From: Apodemus sylvaticus | Lineage: Eukaryota > Chordata > Mammalia > Rodentia > Muridae | DNA length: 64,000 bases | Assembly: GCF_947179515.1 (NCBI RefSeq) | Contig: NC_067482.1 | Span: 74,633,311 to 74,697,310 of the forward strand | Reading direction: 5' to 3' | Shown here: one piece after another, positions 21,113 to 33,109 of the stretch | How the letters are laid out: every line of letters starts with the position of its first letter | How positions within the stretch are numbered: position 1 is the stretch's first letter | The notes under the pieces: generated by a model | What the model was told of the DNA's origin: nothing | Databases searched by the model: none | The model's input: the letters and a program-made list of their open reading frames with translations, nothing else | Made by a program: the position numbers and the translations under genes

Positions 21113-21944
21113 GCATTAGGATTTCAGTCCACACTGGACTTCGCATAGGTTCTGGGGATTCCAACTTAGGTCCTCAGGTGTGTGAGGCAAGTGCTCTCTT
21201 TCCTATGTTTTATAAGGCCATGCCATGTCAGGGGTTTAGGAGCCTCCCTGAACCAGACTGCTTGAATTTAACCTTGAGATCCCTAGAATCCTAGAAACAA
21301 GGATCCTGCTTCCAGATAATGTTATACATGCAGCTTCTTAGGGTCCATGTGGGGACACATCTTTATGATGGGCACATGTCAATCACAATTGAACACAATT
21401 GCTTGGAGTGGTCCTGTGGGTGTGTAAGACAGGTGTGTCAATAGCCAGTGATCAAGACGAGCCTCAGAGGGTAGGTAGCAGAGCAAGGGGCCAGGCTGTC
21501 TGGGGGCTGGCGAATCTGAAGTCAGAGAAGAGCTATCCTGGGGTAAGGGTACTGAGACCCACCCCAGGGATCCAAGGGGCAGGACAAGGTTATGACAGAG
21601 TGGTCCCAGATGAGTCTTCAGTGACAAGCTGGCTCAGATCTGGAGAGGCTGAGGCCCTCTGATCTGGCCGCCAGCACATAGAGGATGAGGGTGGGGTGGC
21701 TGAAAGCTGTGGAGTTTAAGGCGAGACTTTGCAATTGGTGGGATCTGGCGCAGTGTACATGATGTTTCAGAGTCTCAGTCTTCTCAACTGTAGAATGGGA
21801 TGCTTCTAACAGTGGTGGGGGGCTGCAAGAAGGCTGGGACATGCTGGCCTTTCAGCCATGGGTATAGTCATTCCACTCTGTCCAACATGGGGTAGACCCA
21901 CGAGAAATGCAGCCAATGTGGAAGCACATTTCTGTCTTTTAAAA
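21113..21944. other. Mostly unassigned; decayed SINE at about 21140-21230 and MIR-like core at 21735-21805
   Basis: AATTCCAACTTAGGTCC-type reverse SINE remnant; GTTTCAGAGTCTCAGTCTTC followed by TGTAGAATGGGATG resembles MIR. Confidence 0.4.
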
Positions 21945-22445
21945 AAGAAAGCTTTATTGAGGCGTAACTTACACACCATAAAGTCCATCCACTTAAAGCC
22001 TGCCCTTCGGTGATGTTTTTGACCAGTTATAACTGTGTGCAGCCAGCCGGCAGTCCTGCTTACGCGTACCTGGCATCCTACCCCTATCCCATTTACAAGT
22101 AGCCGCTGTTTCTGCCCTGGCCCTGGGCAATACCGCATGCTGTCTCCTATAAATTTCAAATAAATGGAATTGTACATGCACTGTGGGAATTTTCTGTCTG
22201 GTTTGCTTTCCCTTGAGAAACGGTATATGTGAGGCACATCCCTGCTGTGTCAGTTTTAGGTGGTACCCAGTATGTCATCACATCGGGCTGGCTTGCACCA
22301 TCCTCAGGGGCTGTTTGATGGCACTTCCTGTCCTTCAGAGCAGTTGGAAATGACTTTAAGGACCCTCACCCACGGTTCAATTGTGCATGGCTAGTTTGTC
22401 ACACCCTCTAATAGGGCACTTTTAATGTCACCCCATTTTGTAGAC
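21945..22445 (-). mobile_element. Ancient L1 (L1ME-type) 3' end, antisense
   Basis: GCTTTATTGAGGCGTAACTT, ACACACCATAAAGTCCATCC, AAATAAATGGAATTGTACAT and a following TGTCTGGTTTGCTTTCCC give the reverse order of an old L1 3' UTR. Confidence 0.7.
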
Positions 22446-22459
22446 AGTTAAATAGGGTC

Positions 22460-22788
22460 TGTGATGGTTTGTATATGACCCAGGGAGTGGTACTTTTAGG
22501 AGGTGTGGCCTTGTTAGAGTAGGTGTGGCCACCTTGGAGCATGTATGTCACTGTTGGTGTGGGCTTTAAGACCCTCATCCTAGCTGCCTCAAATTCAGTC
22601 TTCTAGCAGCCTTCAGATGAAGATGTAGAACTCTCAGCTCCTCCTGCACCATGTCTGCCTGGATGCTGCCATGCTCCCACCTTGATGATACTGGACTGAA
22701 CCTCTGAACCTGTAAGCCAGTTCCAGTTAAATGTTGGCCTTATAAGAGTTGCCATGGTGTCTGTTTACATCAGTAAAACCCTAAGACA
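22460..22788 (+). mobile_element. Solo ORR1 LTR, complete, with 5-bp target duplication
   Basis: 329 bp from TGTGATGGTTTGTATATG to CCCTAAGACA, with GATGTAGAACTCTCAGCTCC and GATGATACTGGACTGAACCT inside. Flanks GGGTC at 22455-22459 and 22789-22793 form the 5-bp duplication expected for an LTR element. Confidence 0.9.
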
Positions 22789-22904
22789 GGGTCCAAAATA
22801 CTGTGTGGTGAGACATTCGTGTAAACTTTCTAAAACTGATATGCCCCCTGTGTGGTCATACTATTACACATTGCACATTACATTGACCATGTATAACATC
22901 TTCC

Positions 22905-22976
22905 TTCTTTTATTTTTAGCAGGGCTGGGATTGAAATCAGGGTTTTGTAGAAGTTTTATTATTGAGCTGCAACCCC
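22905..22976 (-). mobile_element. Possible ID-type SINE remnant, antisense
   Basis: GGGATTGAAATCAGGGTTTT and ATTGAGCTGCAACCCC resemble a reversed ID-like tRNA head. Confidence 0.4.
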
Positions 22977-23109
22977 AAACTTGAACTTGAAGACCCTTCT
23001 TTACTAGTTACTGAATCCCATCTTTACTAGTTGATGAATGTGGGGATTTTTTAACGACTAGGGATGTTAGTATCTTTACTGTTGTCAGCATTTGCCTGTT
23101 TCTGTCTTA

Positions 23110-23140
<31 letters not shown>

Positions 23141-23310
23141 GGTGTGTGTGTTGGTGTTATAGAAGTTCTTTTTTTTTTTCCTATCATGTAGGTTCCAAGG
23201 ATTAAACTCAGGTAATGAGGTTTGATGGCAGGCTCCATTACCCACTGAGCCATCTTGCTGGCCTGAAACCAATCAATCAATCAATCAATCAATCAACCAA
23301 TCAATCAATC
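23110..23310. repeat. GT run, antisense B4/RSINE1 remnant, CAAT run
   Basis: GT 23110-23152. At 23185-23264, GATTAAACTCAGGTAATGAG and ATTACCCACTGAGCCATCTT give a reverse SINE head. CAAT units fill 23269-23310. Confidence 0.75.
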
Positions 23311-23314
23311 CTTC

Positions 23315-23520
23315 TGTGGTGGTTTGACTAGGTATAGCCCCCATGGACTCATGTATGTGAATGCTTGGTCCACAGGGAGTAGCACTATTAGGAGGTGTGG
23401 CCTTGTTTGAGTAGGTGTGGCCTTGTTGGAGAAAGTTTGTCACCTTTGGGGGCAGGTTTTGAGGTCTCTTAAATGCTCAGGCTGTGCCCAATGTGACACA
23501 GTCCTCTTCTGCTACCTGCT
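23315..23520 (+). mobile_element. 3'-truncated ORR1-class LTR
   Basis: TGTGGTGGTTTGACTAGGTA start and GTAGCACTATTAGGAGGTGT follow ORR1, but the GATGTAGAACTCTCAGC half is missing. Confidence 0.7.
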
Positions 23521-23955
23521 AAACCAGGATTAGGAAGTTTCCTTTGTAGATTAAAATAAAAGATTTTTGTCATCCATGGTATCGAATTTTCCAAACACCT
23601 TTTCTTTGAGATAGATATTTCCTCTTTGTGTGATAGTACATTAGTTGATGCTCCAGTGCTAAACAACCTTATCCCTAGTTAATTCTCACTGAGCAGAGTC
23701 CTTCTGTTGAAATCCTGGATTTGCAGTATTCTTTCAAGGACTTTTGGATTCATTTAGAAAAGTTTTTCTTTCTCTGGGTCTCCAGCCATGTGTTTGTTTG
23801 GTTTACCATCAGACAGGTACAGGAATGTCCCCTTCATTATTTCCTGAGTAGCTGCAGGTGTCATTAGGTAAACTAGACATTTCCCAGAATCCATCAGGGA
23901 AGCCACATGAGTCTGGCTTGTCATGGTGGAAAGATTTTGAATTGTCAATTTCTTA
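23521..23955. other. Unassigned AT-rich sequence
   Basis: Probably decayed transposon sequence; no family recognised. Confidence 0.35.
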
Positions 23956-25295
23956 CTTAATTGTCATCTTGAGTGAACTTGGACACCTTGAGTATTTCCA
24001 GAAATCCACCTGTTTGTCTTAAGTTGTTTAGTTCATAAACATTAAATTATTTCCAGAACACTCTTTCTTTCTTCTCCCCACTTTCTTTTCCAAAGTCTTG
24101 CTATGCAGCTCCGGTTAGTCTCGAACTCAATGCCTTGGCCTCTTGGGTGTGCAATTGCTAGCCTGCTCCACTGCCCCGGCTCTCTTATAGAACTTACAAT
24201 CCATTTAATTTCCATTTGACTGGTAGTGATGTCTCCCCTTCTATTTCTGTTGTAGGATTTGTGTTTTTCTGTCTCTCATCTGGCTAAAAGTTCATCAATT
24301 TTATGATATTTTAAAGGTCCCTTTTGCTTTATTGATTTCTCTATTTTTCTGCTTTCTATTTCTGACACAAGTGTTTAAAGGTATGGATTTCTTCCTTCGC
24401 ACTCCATAAAATTTCATATATTGTGAGCATTTTACATCCATTTAAAATTTCTTCTAATTTCTCTCATGGTTTCTTGACTCGGGAGTTATTCCAAAGTGTG
24501 GCATCATTTGACTTTGGAATTGTGGGCTTTCACAATTCATGTCTGTTCTAGCTGCAGCATAGTCAGAGGCCACAATGTTCACGAGTTTAGTCTTTTTATA
24601 TTCATAGAAACTCATTCACACCTTCATACCCAGAGGACAGCCCATGTGCACATGAGGATGTGCCTGCAGCCTCGGGTCAGTTAGTGTGGGCCAAGTGATG
24701 TGGTACTTCAATCTTTTGTTTTCTTTGTGATTTCTTTTTACTTAACTGTCACATAAATTATTGAAGAGAGACTGGTATATTTCTATAAAACTGGGTCTTC
24801 CAATTCTATTAGTTTTTGCTTTATATATTTTGAAGCCGTTGTCTTAGGGGTGACTGTGTTTATAATTTTTCTATCTTCTTAATGTTTTAATGACCCATTG
24901 ATCACTGGAAATGATCACTTTGTGGCTAGTAGTAATATTCTTGTTTTAAAGTTTACTTTGTTAAATATTAGAATTATTGTGTTTAGTGATTTCATGATAT
25001 ATTATAGTTCTATCCTGCTGCCTCTGACAAACTTATATCTTTGGACACAAGGAATGGCTTTTTTTTTTTTAATAGTTCCTAGTTATATCTTATTTATGTC
25101 TCTGTCTTTGATTGGGAGTGTTTAGGCCATTCATATCTAGTGTGCAGTTTGCATCACACTAGTATTTATAGTCATCATTTTTTGTCCTTGTATATATATC
25201 TTTTTCTTTTTTCTTCTATTCTATTTTTACAATTTTCTTTTATATTAAATATTTTAATATCTCATTTTATTTCATGCTTTTTAAAAAGCTGTGGG

Positions 25296-25712
25296 TGCTG
25301 GATAGTTTTATGTCAACTGAATATAGTTATAGTCATTTGAGAGGAAAGAACATCGATTGAGAAAATGCATCCATAAGATTGTGCTGTATGCAAGTACGTA
25401 GGATATTTTCTTAACTAGTGATGGATGGGGGAGGACCCAGCCCATTGTAGATGGTGTCACCACAGGCTGGTGGTCTTGGATTCTATAAGAAAGCAGTTGA
25501 AACAAAGTCATGGAAGTAAGTCAGTAATCAGCACTCCTCCATTGCTTTTGAATCTGCTCCTGCCTCCAGGTTCCTGTCCTGTTTGAGTTCCTGTCCTGAC
25601 TTCCTTCCATGATGAACAGTGATGTGGAAGTGTGAGTCTGATCAACCCTTTCCTCTCCACACTGCTTTGGTCATGGTGTTTCATGGCAGCACTAGTAACC
25701 CTAACTAGGATA
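25296..25712 (+). mobile_element. MaLR-like LTR inserted in the old L1
   Basis: TGCTGGATAGTTTTATGTCA, GATGGGGGAGGACCCAGCCC, GATTCTATAAGAAAGCAG, CCTGACTTCCTTCCATGATG and a CCCTAACTAGGATA end match a frequent rodent LTR-like repeat ending like ORR1. L1-like sequence resumes on the other side. Confidence 0.6.
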
Positions 25713-25995
25713 CTACGTATTTAAGTTATTTTCTTAAATAATCTGTGAACTAAGAGAACTTTTAACTTGTCTGATCAATGTTAGTTTTTAAAGATTTGTT
25801 TCAGTATGGCTCTCCCTATAGCTGTGCTAGCCTTGTTGTCTGTATCTTTAAGATAATTCCAGAGAAGTGTGCATCTGAGAAAATATTTCATATCAACTTT
25901 CACATTTACCTTATCTAAGGCTTCCTATCTCTTCCTGTGGACTATACTTAACCCCTGACCAGTCTTCCTGTCTGGTGGCTTTTAGCATCCATTCA

Positions 25996-25997
<2 letters not shown>

Positions 25998-26053
<56 letters not shown>
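25998..26053. repeat. CT microsatellite
   Basis: About 28 uninterrupted CT units. Confidence 0.97.
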
Positions 26054-26058
<5 letters not shown>

Positions 26059-26700
26059 TTCTACCTTTGGTTTTTGTTTTTTATGTTTTTCACTTTCGTT
26101 TTGATAGGATAGTTTTTCTGGGTATTAAAGTCTTAGTTGACAGTTTTTTTATTTTTTGTTTTTTGTTTTTGTTTTTTATAAAAGCTTTTCTGCATCCTTC
26201 CATCATTCTGTTTCCCCCCATGAAAGGCTGTTAATTACATTATTGTTCCTCCTTATATGATGAGTTGTTTTTCTCTTGTGTCTTTCATAGTCACTTGCTT
26301 GACTATGGTGTACCTAAGTGCTCATTTCTCTAATCTGTAGGGGGCTGGTCAGACATATTAGATATTTAAAAGTTTACATCAGCCTTAGAAAAATGTTGCT
26401 GCATTTCCTTTAAATATTCTGTTAGTGCCTCTCTCTCTCCCCACTTGACTGGGATTCTTCTTGCTTGTTTGTGTGTGGATGTTACCTCATGGGCCGCAGA
26501 GGATGGATGGTTGTCCTTCCTGTCTTCTTGGTCATGGAAGTCTTTATTGCTTCAGTTTCACTGATTTTCTGCTCTCATATCTGCTGTTGAAGCACTTTTG
26601 GAAGTGAATTTTCCATATTGCTGTATTCTTCAACTTTAGAAATCATTGTTTCTTTAATGTTGTTTTTCCTGTCCTTATTGAGACTCAATGTATTGATTTA

Positions 26701-27712
26701 TTGTTGTAAACAACAATGTGTATTTTTGTAGGTTTGTTTCTTGCCAGGAACAACACCTGGCAACCTCTAAATACTACCTCATCCTGGTACAGAACAGATA
26801 GTGTTTTCCTTTTTTTTTTTTTTTTTAATTTGCATTTCTCATTTGGTAACACAGGGCATCAATGTATGGTGACTCCCTTCATGGGTTTTGTGTTTACTGT
26901 GGCATTCTTTTATGTTTGTTTCTGTTGGTGCTTGTTTGTTGACTTCTTTCTTTTCTTTCCTAATTTTTAAGGCTGGCCCTTGTACCATATGTCTTCATCG
27001 CTCAGAGGCCAGGCTTGCCTCAGACACGTAAGCCTCGTCAGTCTTATATATGTTGCTAAGGATTTTGTGTGGAATGGGCACATTCAGAAGGTAGATGCGT
27101 CCAGTCTGCCTGGCTGCTTCCTCTTGCTGGACTGTCAAGCTTGTTGTATGTCTTACTTGGCCTTAGGGTCAGACAAGGCCTCCATGTCTACCCAGCGAGG
27201 AGGGGAACATGGAAAAGGCCTTGGGCTGGAGTCCCATGCACTCCACTCTTGATGAGGATTTGAAGCTCTCAGGCACAACCCCACTTCCCCCCAGCCTTGA
27301 GTACTGGTGTGTAATTCCAGAGATGGAGACAGTGTCTCCATCAATCCTAAGCAGCTTTGGGGAGGATTTGCCAATTTTCACAGTTGATCTTGAGTATGAG
27401 TGTTGTATCCCAGAGGTGGGGTTCTGAGCAGAGAGGAGGGACCTAAGGAGGATGGTGCAGGAAGCAGTGGCTGGATATGAAGTTGAAAGTTTGTCCTGCC
27501 CAAGGCTGGGTAAGAGGTCCTTTAGTAGAGATGGAACATGGTGGCAAGGGGAGGGATTTCAGCATATTTTGAACTTCAGAGTAAACAGGAAATCTGACTC
27601 CAAACCTGGGATTTCCCTTAGAACTCATGGCTGGCTACAGCACTAGCTGTAGCTGGGAAGTTCAGATCTAGAAAACCTCAGTGACAGGCATATCTACCTA
27701 TGTGTTCATTCC
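26701..27712. other. Mostly unassigned; T-run at about 26811-26826
   Basis: AT-rich, L1-like to about 26970, then unique. Contains a perfect palindrome (27321-27341) and a 91-bp-spaced direct repeat (27297-27327, 27388-27418). No gene called. Confidence 0.4.
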
Positions 27713-28632
27713 CCCATCATCCTTTCACCCTTACCCATTTGCTAATCTATCCACTCACCCACCTATTATTATCCATTCTTCCACACATCTGCCTCACATT
27801 ATCCATCTGTCCACCCATTCACCCACTCACTCACAATCCATGCATGCATATACCTGTCCACACATCCATCCAGTTATTAGCCATCCACCTACCCCATATC
27901 TATCTATCCACCCATTTCACATTCATTCTATGCATCTATCCATATACTTGCTCACTCATCCATCCATATGGATGTCCACCTACTCACTCATTCATACATC
28001 TAGCCACCTACCTTCCCACTTACCCCTACTTCTTCATCCATCCATCCATCCATCCATCCATCCATCCATCCATCCATCCATCTATCCATCCATATACCTT
28101 ATCACGTACCCTACTTATCCATCCATCCATCCACCCATCCATCCATCAATCTACCATCTACCTTCCTATGCATGTATGCATCCATCTATCCATGCTTCCA
28201 TCAGTCCATCTGCCTACTTTCTCATCCATCCATCTATCCACCCCCACCCAACCTTCCCATGCATGCATGTATCTATTCATGCATCCATCAACCACCTACT
28301 ACCTTTCCATCTACTCATCCTTCCATGCATCTATTTACCCATCCATCCATCCATCCATCCATCCATCCATCCATCCATCCACCCATCCATCCATCCATCC
28401 ACCCATCCATCCACCCACCCACCCATCCATCCATCCATCCATCCATCCATCCATCCATCATCCATCCATCCATCCATCCATCCACTCACTTTCTCACCCT
28501 TATCTACCCCTCCCTCCCTCCTTCCCTCCATCCATCCATCCACCCATCCATTCTCTACCTACTTATCCAGTCATCTACCCACCTACCTTCCCATCCATCA
28601 ATCTACCTACGATATCTTTCCATCCATCTACC
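27713..28632. repeat. Degenerate CCAT tetranucleotide region, about 0.9 kb
   Basis: Pure CATC runs at about 28033-28082 and 28336-28484, with degenerate CCAT/CTAT/CACC units around. Two + frames (His-Pro-Ser-Ile type) and a minus frame (Met-Asp-Gly-Trp) stay open because the tract avoids stop codons. Confidence 0.95.
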
Positions 28633-28886
28633 CACCTCAAAATGCAAGAATCTGCTGTGGTGAACAAGAACTGGGGGTCCCAGGACTCCTACATCCCCAG
28701 ACTGGGGGTGCTTTACCTAGCCTCACAGGTGCAGTGTGAAGGCATAGCTTGTGCATACCCACTAGTTTTCATTTAAAAATTCTTCTGAGGGAAACTCCAA
28801 GCTGAAACTGTTCAAGCCATGATTTTCCACCAAAATTTTATAAGACAGTTTAAGTCAACATCAGTTTTGCATTGAGTAAATTGGTA

Positions 28887-28925
<39 letters not shown>

Positions 28926-30106
28926 ACCCCTGTAATTTCTGAAATGAATCTTATACACAAGATTCCTTTGTAATGAATTTGTAATAAATATTCTTATACA
29001 CAAGAACACTGTGAGACTACTTTCCAAATGCCTGTGAAAATGGAAGGTTCTGGAAGAGTCCTCTAGAGAAATCTAGAATGGGGAGGCTTGTGGTGAGCTC
29101 CAGGGCTGCAGTGTGCTCAGACCTTGCCAACTGCTCCTGGCTGCCAGTGTGGGAACCAAGAATCTCCGAGAAGGGTGGGAGTGCTCTCTCGAAATGACTA
29201 GAAATTAGATCTCTGGAAACAGGAGCTTTGCACTAACTCCTTAGTCATCTCTCAAAGTATCTAGACAGACTCTGAGTGATCTTCTTAGTCTTCCCATTGA
29301 CCTCCAGTAGTCATGAGTTCCTAGACATAGCCTCAGAGGTCCTTAGGGTACTGCCTGCTTAGTCCTCCCGTTGATCTCTAGCAGCCATGAGTCCCCTGCA
29401 GCTGTTCCTGAGGGCTCCTGAGCTCTCCCTAGGGTAGTGATGTCAGTGCCTGACGTCATCCCATGCTTCTGTGGCTTCCGGCCTCCCGTGCTGACCCCGA
29501 CCTCTGTGATGGGCTGGATGGAGGGACTCCCAGGTCTCAAGCTTCTGGAACATCTTAGAGATTGCTGGCTCTCTCTTTTCTGTCATATATAATCTCAGAG
29601 CCACAGGTTCTAGAAGGTAAAGCTAAAGATGGAGGAGGGCATTCACAGCTACACAGACAGAGTACCCTGGCACCTTCTCCACACAGTTCCCCTCTGGATG
29701 GAAGCTCATCATCATGCTCCCAAACACCACAGAGTTTCCCAGTTGCTCTCTCATTCCCTTTCTGTATGGTTTGGATCCTGGGGCTTCCAGCTCCTCTTCT
29801 GTGCTTGCCTCCCCCCCTGTTCACATTCTGTTACCCCTAACCTGAACCGTTGTCCTGGCTGTTCTGCTCTTTCCCTCCAGCCTTGAGAAGCCGACAGAAC
29901 TCACTTTCTGACTCGGAGATCTGACCACAAAATAAAAAATTAAAAAAAAAAAAAACACTGAAAGGTTCTCCTGGACTTCAGAATAAAGCGTAGGCACCCT
30001 GGAATAGAGATCTGAAGCCTCTGGACCTGTCCTCCCAGAGGCTGACCTCTATCAAGGGACCTGCCCTGCTCCCTGGGTAGCCTGGTACCTCTCTACCCAA
30101 TAGTGA
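28633..30106. other. Mostly unassigned; CAA run 28887-28926; A-tract 29926-29955
   Basis: CAA triplet run of about 13 units. A ~75-bp segment is imperfectly duplicated (29282-29350, 29357-29437). CACAAAATAAAAAATT followed by 14 A at 29926-29955 looks like the tail of an unidentified retrotransposed sequence. Confidence 0.5.
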
Positions 30107-30359
30107 ATGTGTGTGTGTATGGGGTTGTGTGTGTGGGGGGTATAGTATGTGGTTGGTGTGTGTGTGGTGTGAGTGTGTGTATGGTATGTGCATGTATGTG
30201 TATGTCTGTGTGTGTGGTGTGGTTTGTATGTGTGTGTGTGTGTGTGTGTGTATGTGTGTGTGTGTGGTGTGGTTTGTATGTGTGTGTGTATGTGTATGTG
30301 TGTGTGGTGTGGTTTGTGTGTGTGTGTGTGTGTGGTGTGTGTGTGTGTGTGTGTGTGTG
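30107..30359. repeat. TG microsatellite with TATG/TGGTTTG interruptions
   Basis: TG-rich with recurring GTGTGGTGTGGTTTGTATG units (30206, 30264, 30302), i.e. a short higher-order repeat. Confidence 0.93.
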
Positions 30360-32254
30360 CTTTACTTCCGCTGGGTCCTGACTCACTGCTCAAGACCTGC
30401 ACACTTGTGTTTTCTTGGGCACCAGCACCTCAGGCAGAATAAATCCTTCCTTTTCCTTCAGCCACTTTCTGCACATATTTCCATAATGGCCTGTACTCTC
30501 CAGGGTGTTTGTAGCTGTTAAACAGAAATAAAGAGCTACAGGGTCAAAAAGTTGGGGAAACAATGAAGGTAAGCAAAGTCAAATAGGGTTTAGAGTTGCA
30601 GCACCTTGCAGTCTTTAGTGTGCAAACTCACATGACTTCTTGAGACGCACAGATTTCTGTCTGGAGAGTGGCCCAGGGTTTTCTGGAGTCCTAAAGGAAC
30701 CCATTTTCTACTCTGACAGATGGGGAGCTAGAGACCCAAAGTATACAGCTGAAGAGAATTGGAGGAGATGTTGGAGGGATAAAGCTTGCTTATGGGGGTG
30801 GGGAGTCGGGTGGTAGGTTAGGGTGGTGGTCACAGCACAGCAACACTGGTGGGATGTAGGTGGGGGATGGCTAATCTTATGCAGAACGTGGTGCCAAGTA
30901 AATGCTTGCCTGTTAAATAAATGTGTACTCTGACTGCAAGGCAGGCATCAGAATCATAGACTCCACCTCATAGACTGCCAGTAGGACCCTTAGGGCCATC
31001 CCACTATTGTCCTACAGTGGCCATTGCAGCAGCACCCATGGCAGTTATTTTCTAAATGGCCTGTGGAACTTGGTGCAGAGGTTCAGTTATCTGCATGATA
31101 AATGAGACTCCATTGGGATTGGAGGCTGGGCCCCTTAAGAGGCAGTCTTAGTAGGCATTTCTTAGGCTACCTTACCAGGGTGTGTCCCGGTAAGTGGTGT
31201 GTGTGTGTGTGTGTGTGGTGTACATGCATTCACCTCTCTCTGCTTCCAGGATTGAACTGTGATGTGATTGTCACTTCTCGTTTTTCCTGGTTTGCCAGTG
31301 GCTACCAGCATGTCAGCCCAGGAAGGCAGGGATTGGCACATACAGGTGCTCGGTAAACCCTTGATGAATGGAAGAAACGAACCTGTTCTTTTTGCAATTC
31401 ATTAACCATGCCTCTCATTAGTACACTGGAGCTGGCTGGTCCACAGAGATGTGTTCCAAGGGCTAAGGAGCCCCTGGCTCCACTACAAAGCAAGCCCCTT
31501 TAAAATGCACCACACCACAGGACTGCAGACCCCACCTCTCCTCTCTCCACTCTCTCTATTGGCTCGCCGAGGTGGCTGCTATGTGTCCTATTCTAGCTCC
31601 TGGTCCCAGTTAAGGATCTGACCCACAGTCCTTGCTGCCTTGCTCTGTTGCCCCTGACAACCTGACAAGGAGATGCCGCACTTGATCTTCCTGGCTCAGA
31701 GCTATTGCCTTTTATCCTTAGCAGTCCTTAGGAGATTCTCTGCCACTCCCCACCTCCGGAGACAGCCGGAAGAAGTGGGGCATGCCCTAGGGGCCTCTGC
31801 TTGGTTGAGTCCCTTGTTTCCAGTGGGACTCACTCCTGGGTTCCTTATCTGTCCCTGAGATAGACCCCACTTGGTCGATGCAGTTTTAGCTTTGTCACAC
31901 ATATAAAGACTGAAATATCACCTCTAGAGACTTTGGCAACTTAAGGAAGCTGTGACTTTTAATGAGCAAGTGCCATGAGCACCTCTACAAAAGACAACTC
32001 CCCTCCTCTTTCTGGGCCACAGTGTAGTCACAGGACGGGCAAGGGACAGGGTTTGTAAACAGAAAGTTAGAGCACAGCTGGCCCCACTGACCTCTCAGTT
32101 GGGATCCTGCTGTGTGCCTGGCCTTTAATATTTATTACCTCCCAAATCCAATTAGCCTTACTAAATCATTTTTTATTCTACCTTAACTTTCTGTTCTATT
32201 TGTTGGCTCCTCTCCCTCCTTTTTTATCCCTGTTCCTATTCTTTCTATCCCGTT
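30360..32254. other. Mostly unassigned; GT run 31196-31218
   Basis: A CAGAATAAATCCTTCC polyadenylation-like signal at about 30435 suggests old LTR sequence. An L2/MIR-like GTGCTCGGTAAACCCTTGAT lies at about 31345. No gene is recognised. Confidence 0.4.
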
Positions 32255-32362
32255 TACTTTTTTTGGGTGGTGAGGTGGGTGATGGTGTATATAGCCCAGG
32301 TTGGCCTGGGACCTGCTATCTAGATTCCTTAGTGCTGAGTTTCCGGACCTACCACTGTCACT
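32255..32362 (-). mobile_element. B1 remnant, antisense
   Basis: GTATATAGCCCAGGTTGGCC and TAGTGCTGAGTTTCC are reverse B1 landmarks. Confidence 0.55.
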
Positions 32363-32399
32363 CCCATCTTCCTTGACCTCTCATAAAAATCCATCACTG

Positions 32400-32590
32400 G
32401 GACCAGAGGTGGTGGTACATTCTTCTGGTCCCAGCCCCCTGGAGGCTGAGAGTTTGAGGCCATCTTACATAGTGAGTTTCAGGCAGATAGGGCTACATAG
32501 TGAGACCCTGTCTCAAAAGGAGGCTGAAGAAGAGGGGGAGGGGAAGAGGGAAGAAGAGGAAAAAAAATGAGAAGAAGAAGAAAAATAAAT
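32400..32590 (+). mobile_element. B1 SINE with expanded A/G-rich tail
   Basis: GGTGGTGGTACATTCTTCTG, GTTTGAGGCCATCTTACATA and GAGACCCTGTCTCAAAAG then a 70-nt purine tail of GAAGA units. Confidence 0.8.
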
Positions 32591-32611
32591 TTAAAAATCC
32601 ATGCCATCATT

Positions 32612-32668
32612 TGGGGTTGGGGTGGGCCCTTGTCTGTCATGTGCAAAGCCCTGGGTTCCACCCCCCTC
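32612..32668 (+). mobile_element. Possible ID SINE, shortened
   Basis: TTGGGGTTGGGG then GCAAAGCCCTGGGTTCC and ACCCCC recall the ID element with its A-box part missing. Confidence 0.35.
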
Positions 32669-32876
32669 ATTGGGAGAAAGGATGGGGACAGTGGTCTTTA
32701 CTGGATGCACAGTCAAATCACCCTGGGAACTTCAGATGACCGAATGCTGCGGTCGGTCTCCATCTCAGTAACCTTGAGACCAGGAGTTTTTCTTATTTCC
32801 AAGGCAAGTCTAATATGCTGCCTGGGGCACTGGGATAGGGCTGGCTTTCAAGTTTGGGTTGTATGAGATCTACCAG

Positions 32877-33097
32877 GGGGCTGGAGAGATGGCTCAGTGG
32901 TTAAGAGTGGTTAAGAGCATCCAAAGGTCCTGAGTTCAATCCCTAGGAACCACGTGGTGGCTCATAAATATCCATAGTGTGATCTGGTGCTCTCTTCAGG
33001 CACGTAGGTATATATGCAGATAGGGCACTCACATACATAAAGGTAAATAAAGAAAAAAAATCATTCTTGCCCTAAAATAATAATTTAAAAAAGCTAA
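32877..33097 (+). mobile_element. B2 SINE with 12-bp target duplication
   Basis: GGGCTGGAGAGATGGCTCAG start, GGTCCTGAGTTCAATCCC B-box, AACCACGTGGTGGCTC, and an A-rich tail. GAGATCTACCAG occurs at 32865-32876 and 33098-33109. A short internal duplication (GTGGTTAAGAGTGGTTAAGA) disrupts the tRNA-like head. Confidence 0.9.
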
Positions 33098-33109
33098 GAG
33101 ATCTACCAG

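Larger units (their letters stand above)
23956..26700 (-). mobile_element. Ancient L1 (L1M-type) internal remnant, antisense, interrupted
   Basis: Long AT-rich stretch with blocks in the order known for antisense old L1: ATTTCTTCTAATTTCTCTC, GTTTTAAAGTTTACTTTG, TCTGTCTTTGATTGGGAGTG then TTTAGGCCATTC, GGTATTAAAGTCTTAGTTG, and GACTATGGTGTACCTAAGTG. It probably covers the ORF2 N-terminal and upstream part. Frames are destroyed. A reverse B1-like remnant lies at 24090-24182, an LTR-like insertion at 25296-25712 and a CT run at 25998-26053. Confidence 0.6.

Noticed and set aside
27681..28776. 352- and 358-codon His/Pro/Ser/Ile frames
   Set aside because: Artefact of a CCAT tetranucleotide tract lacking stop codons; two overlapping frames are equally open.
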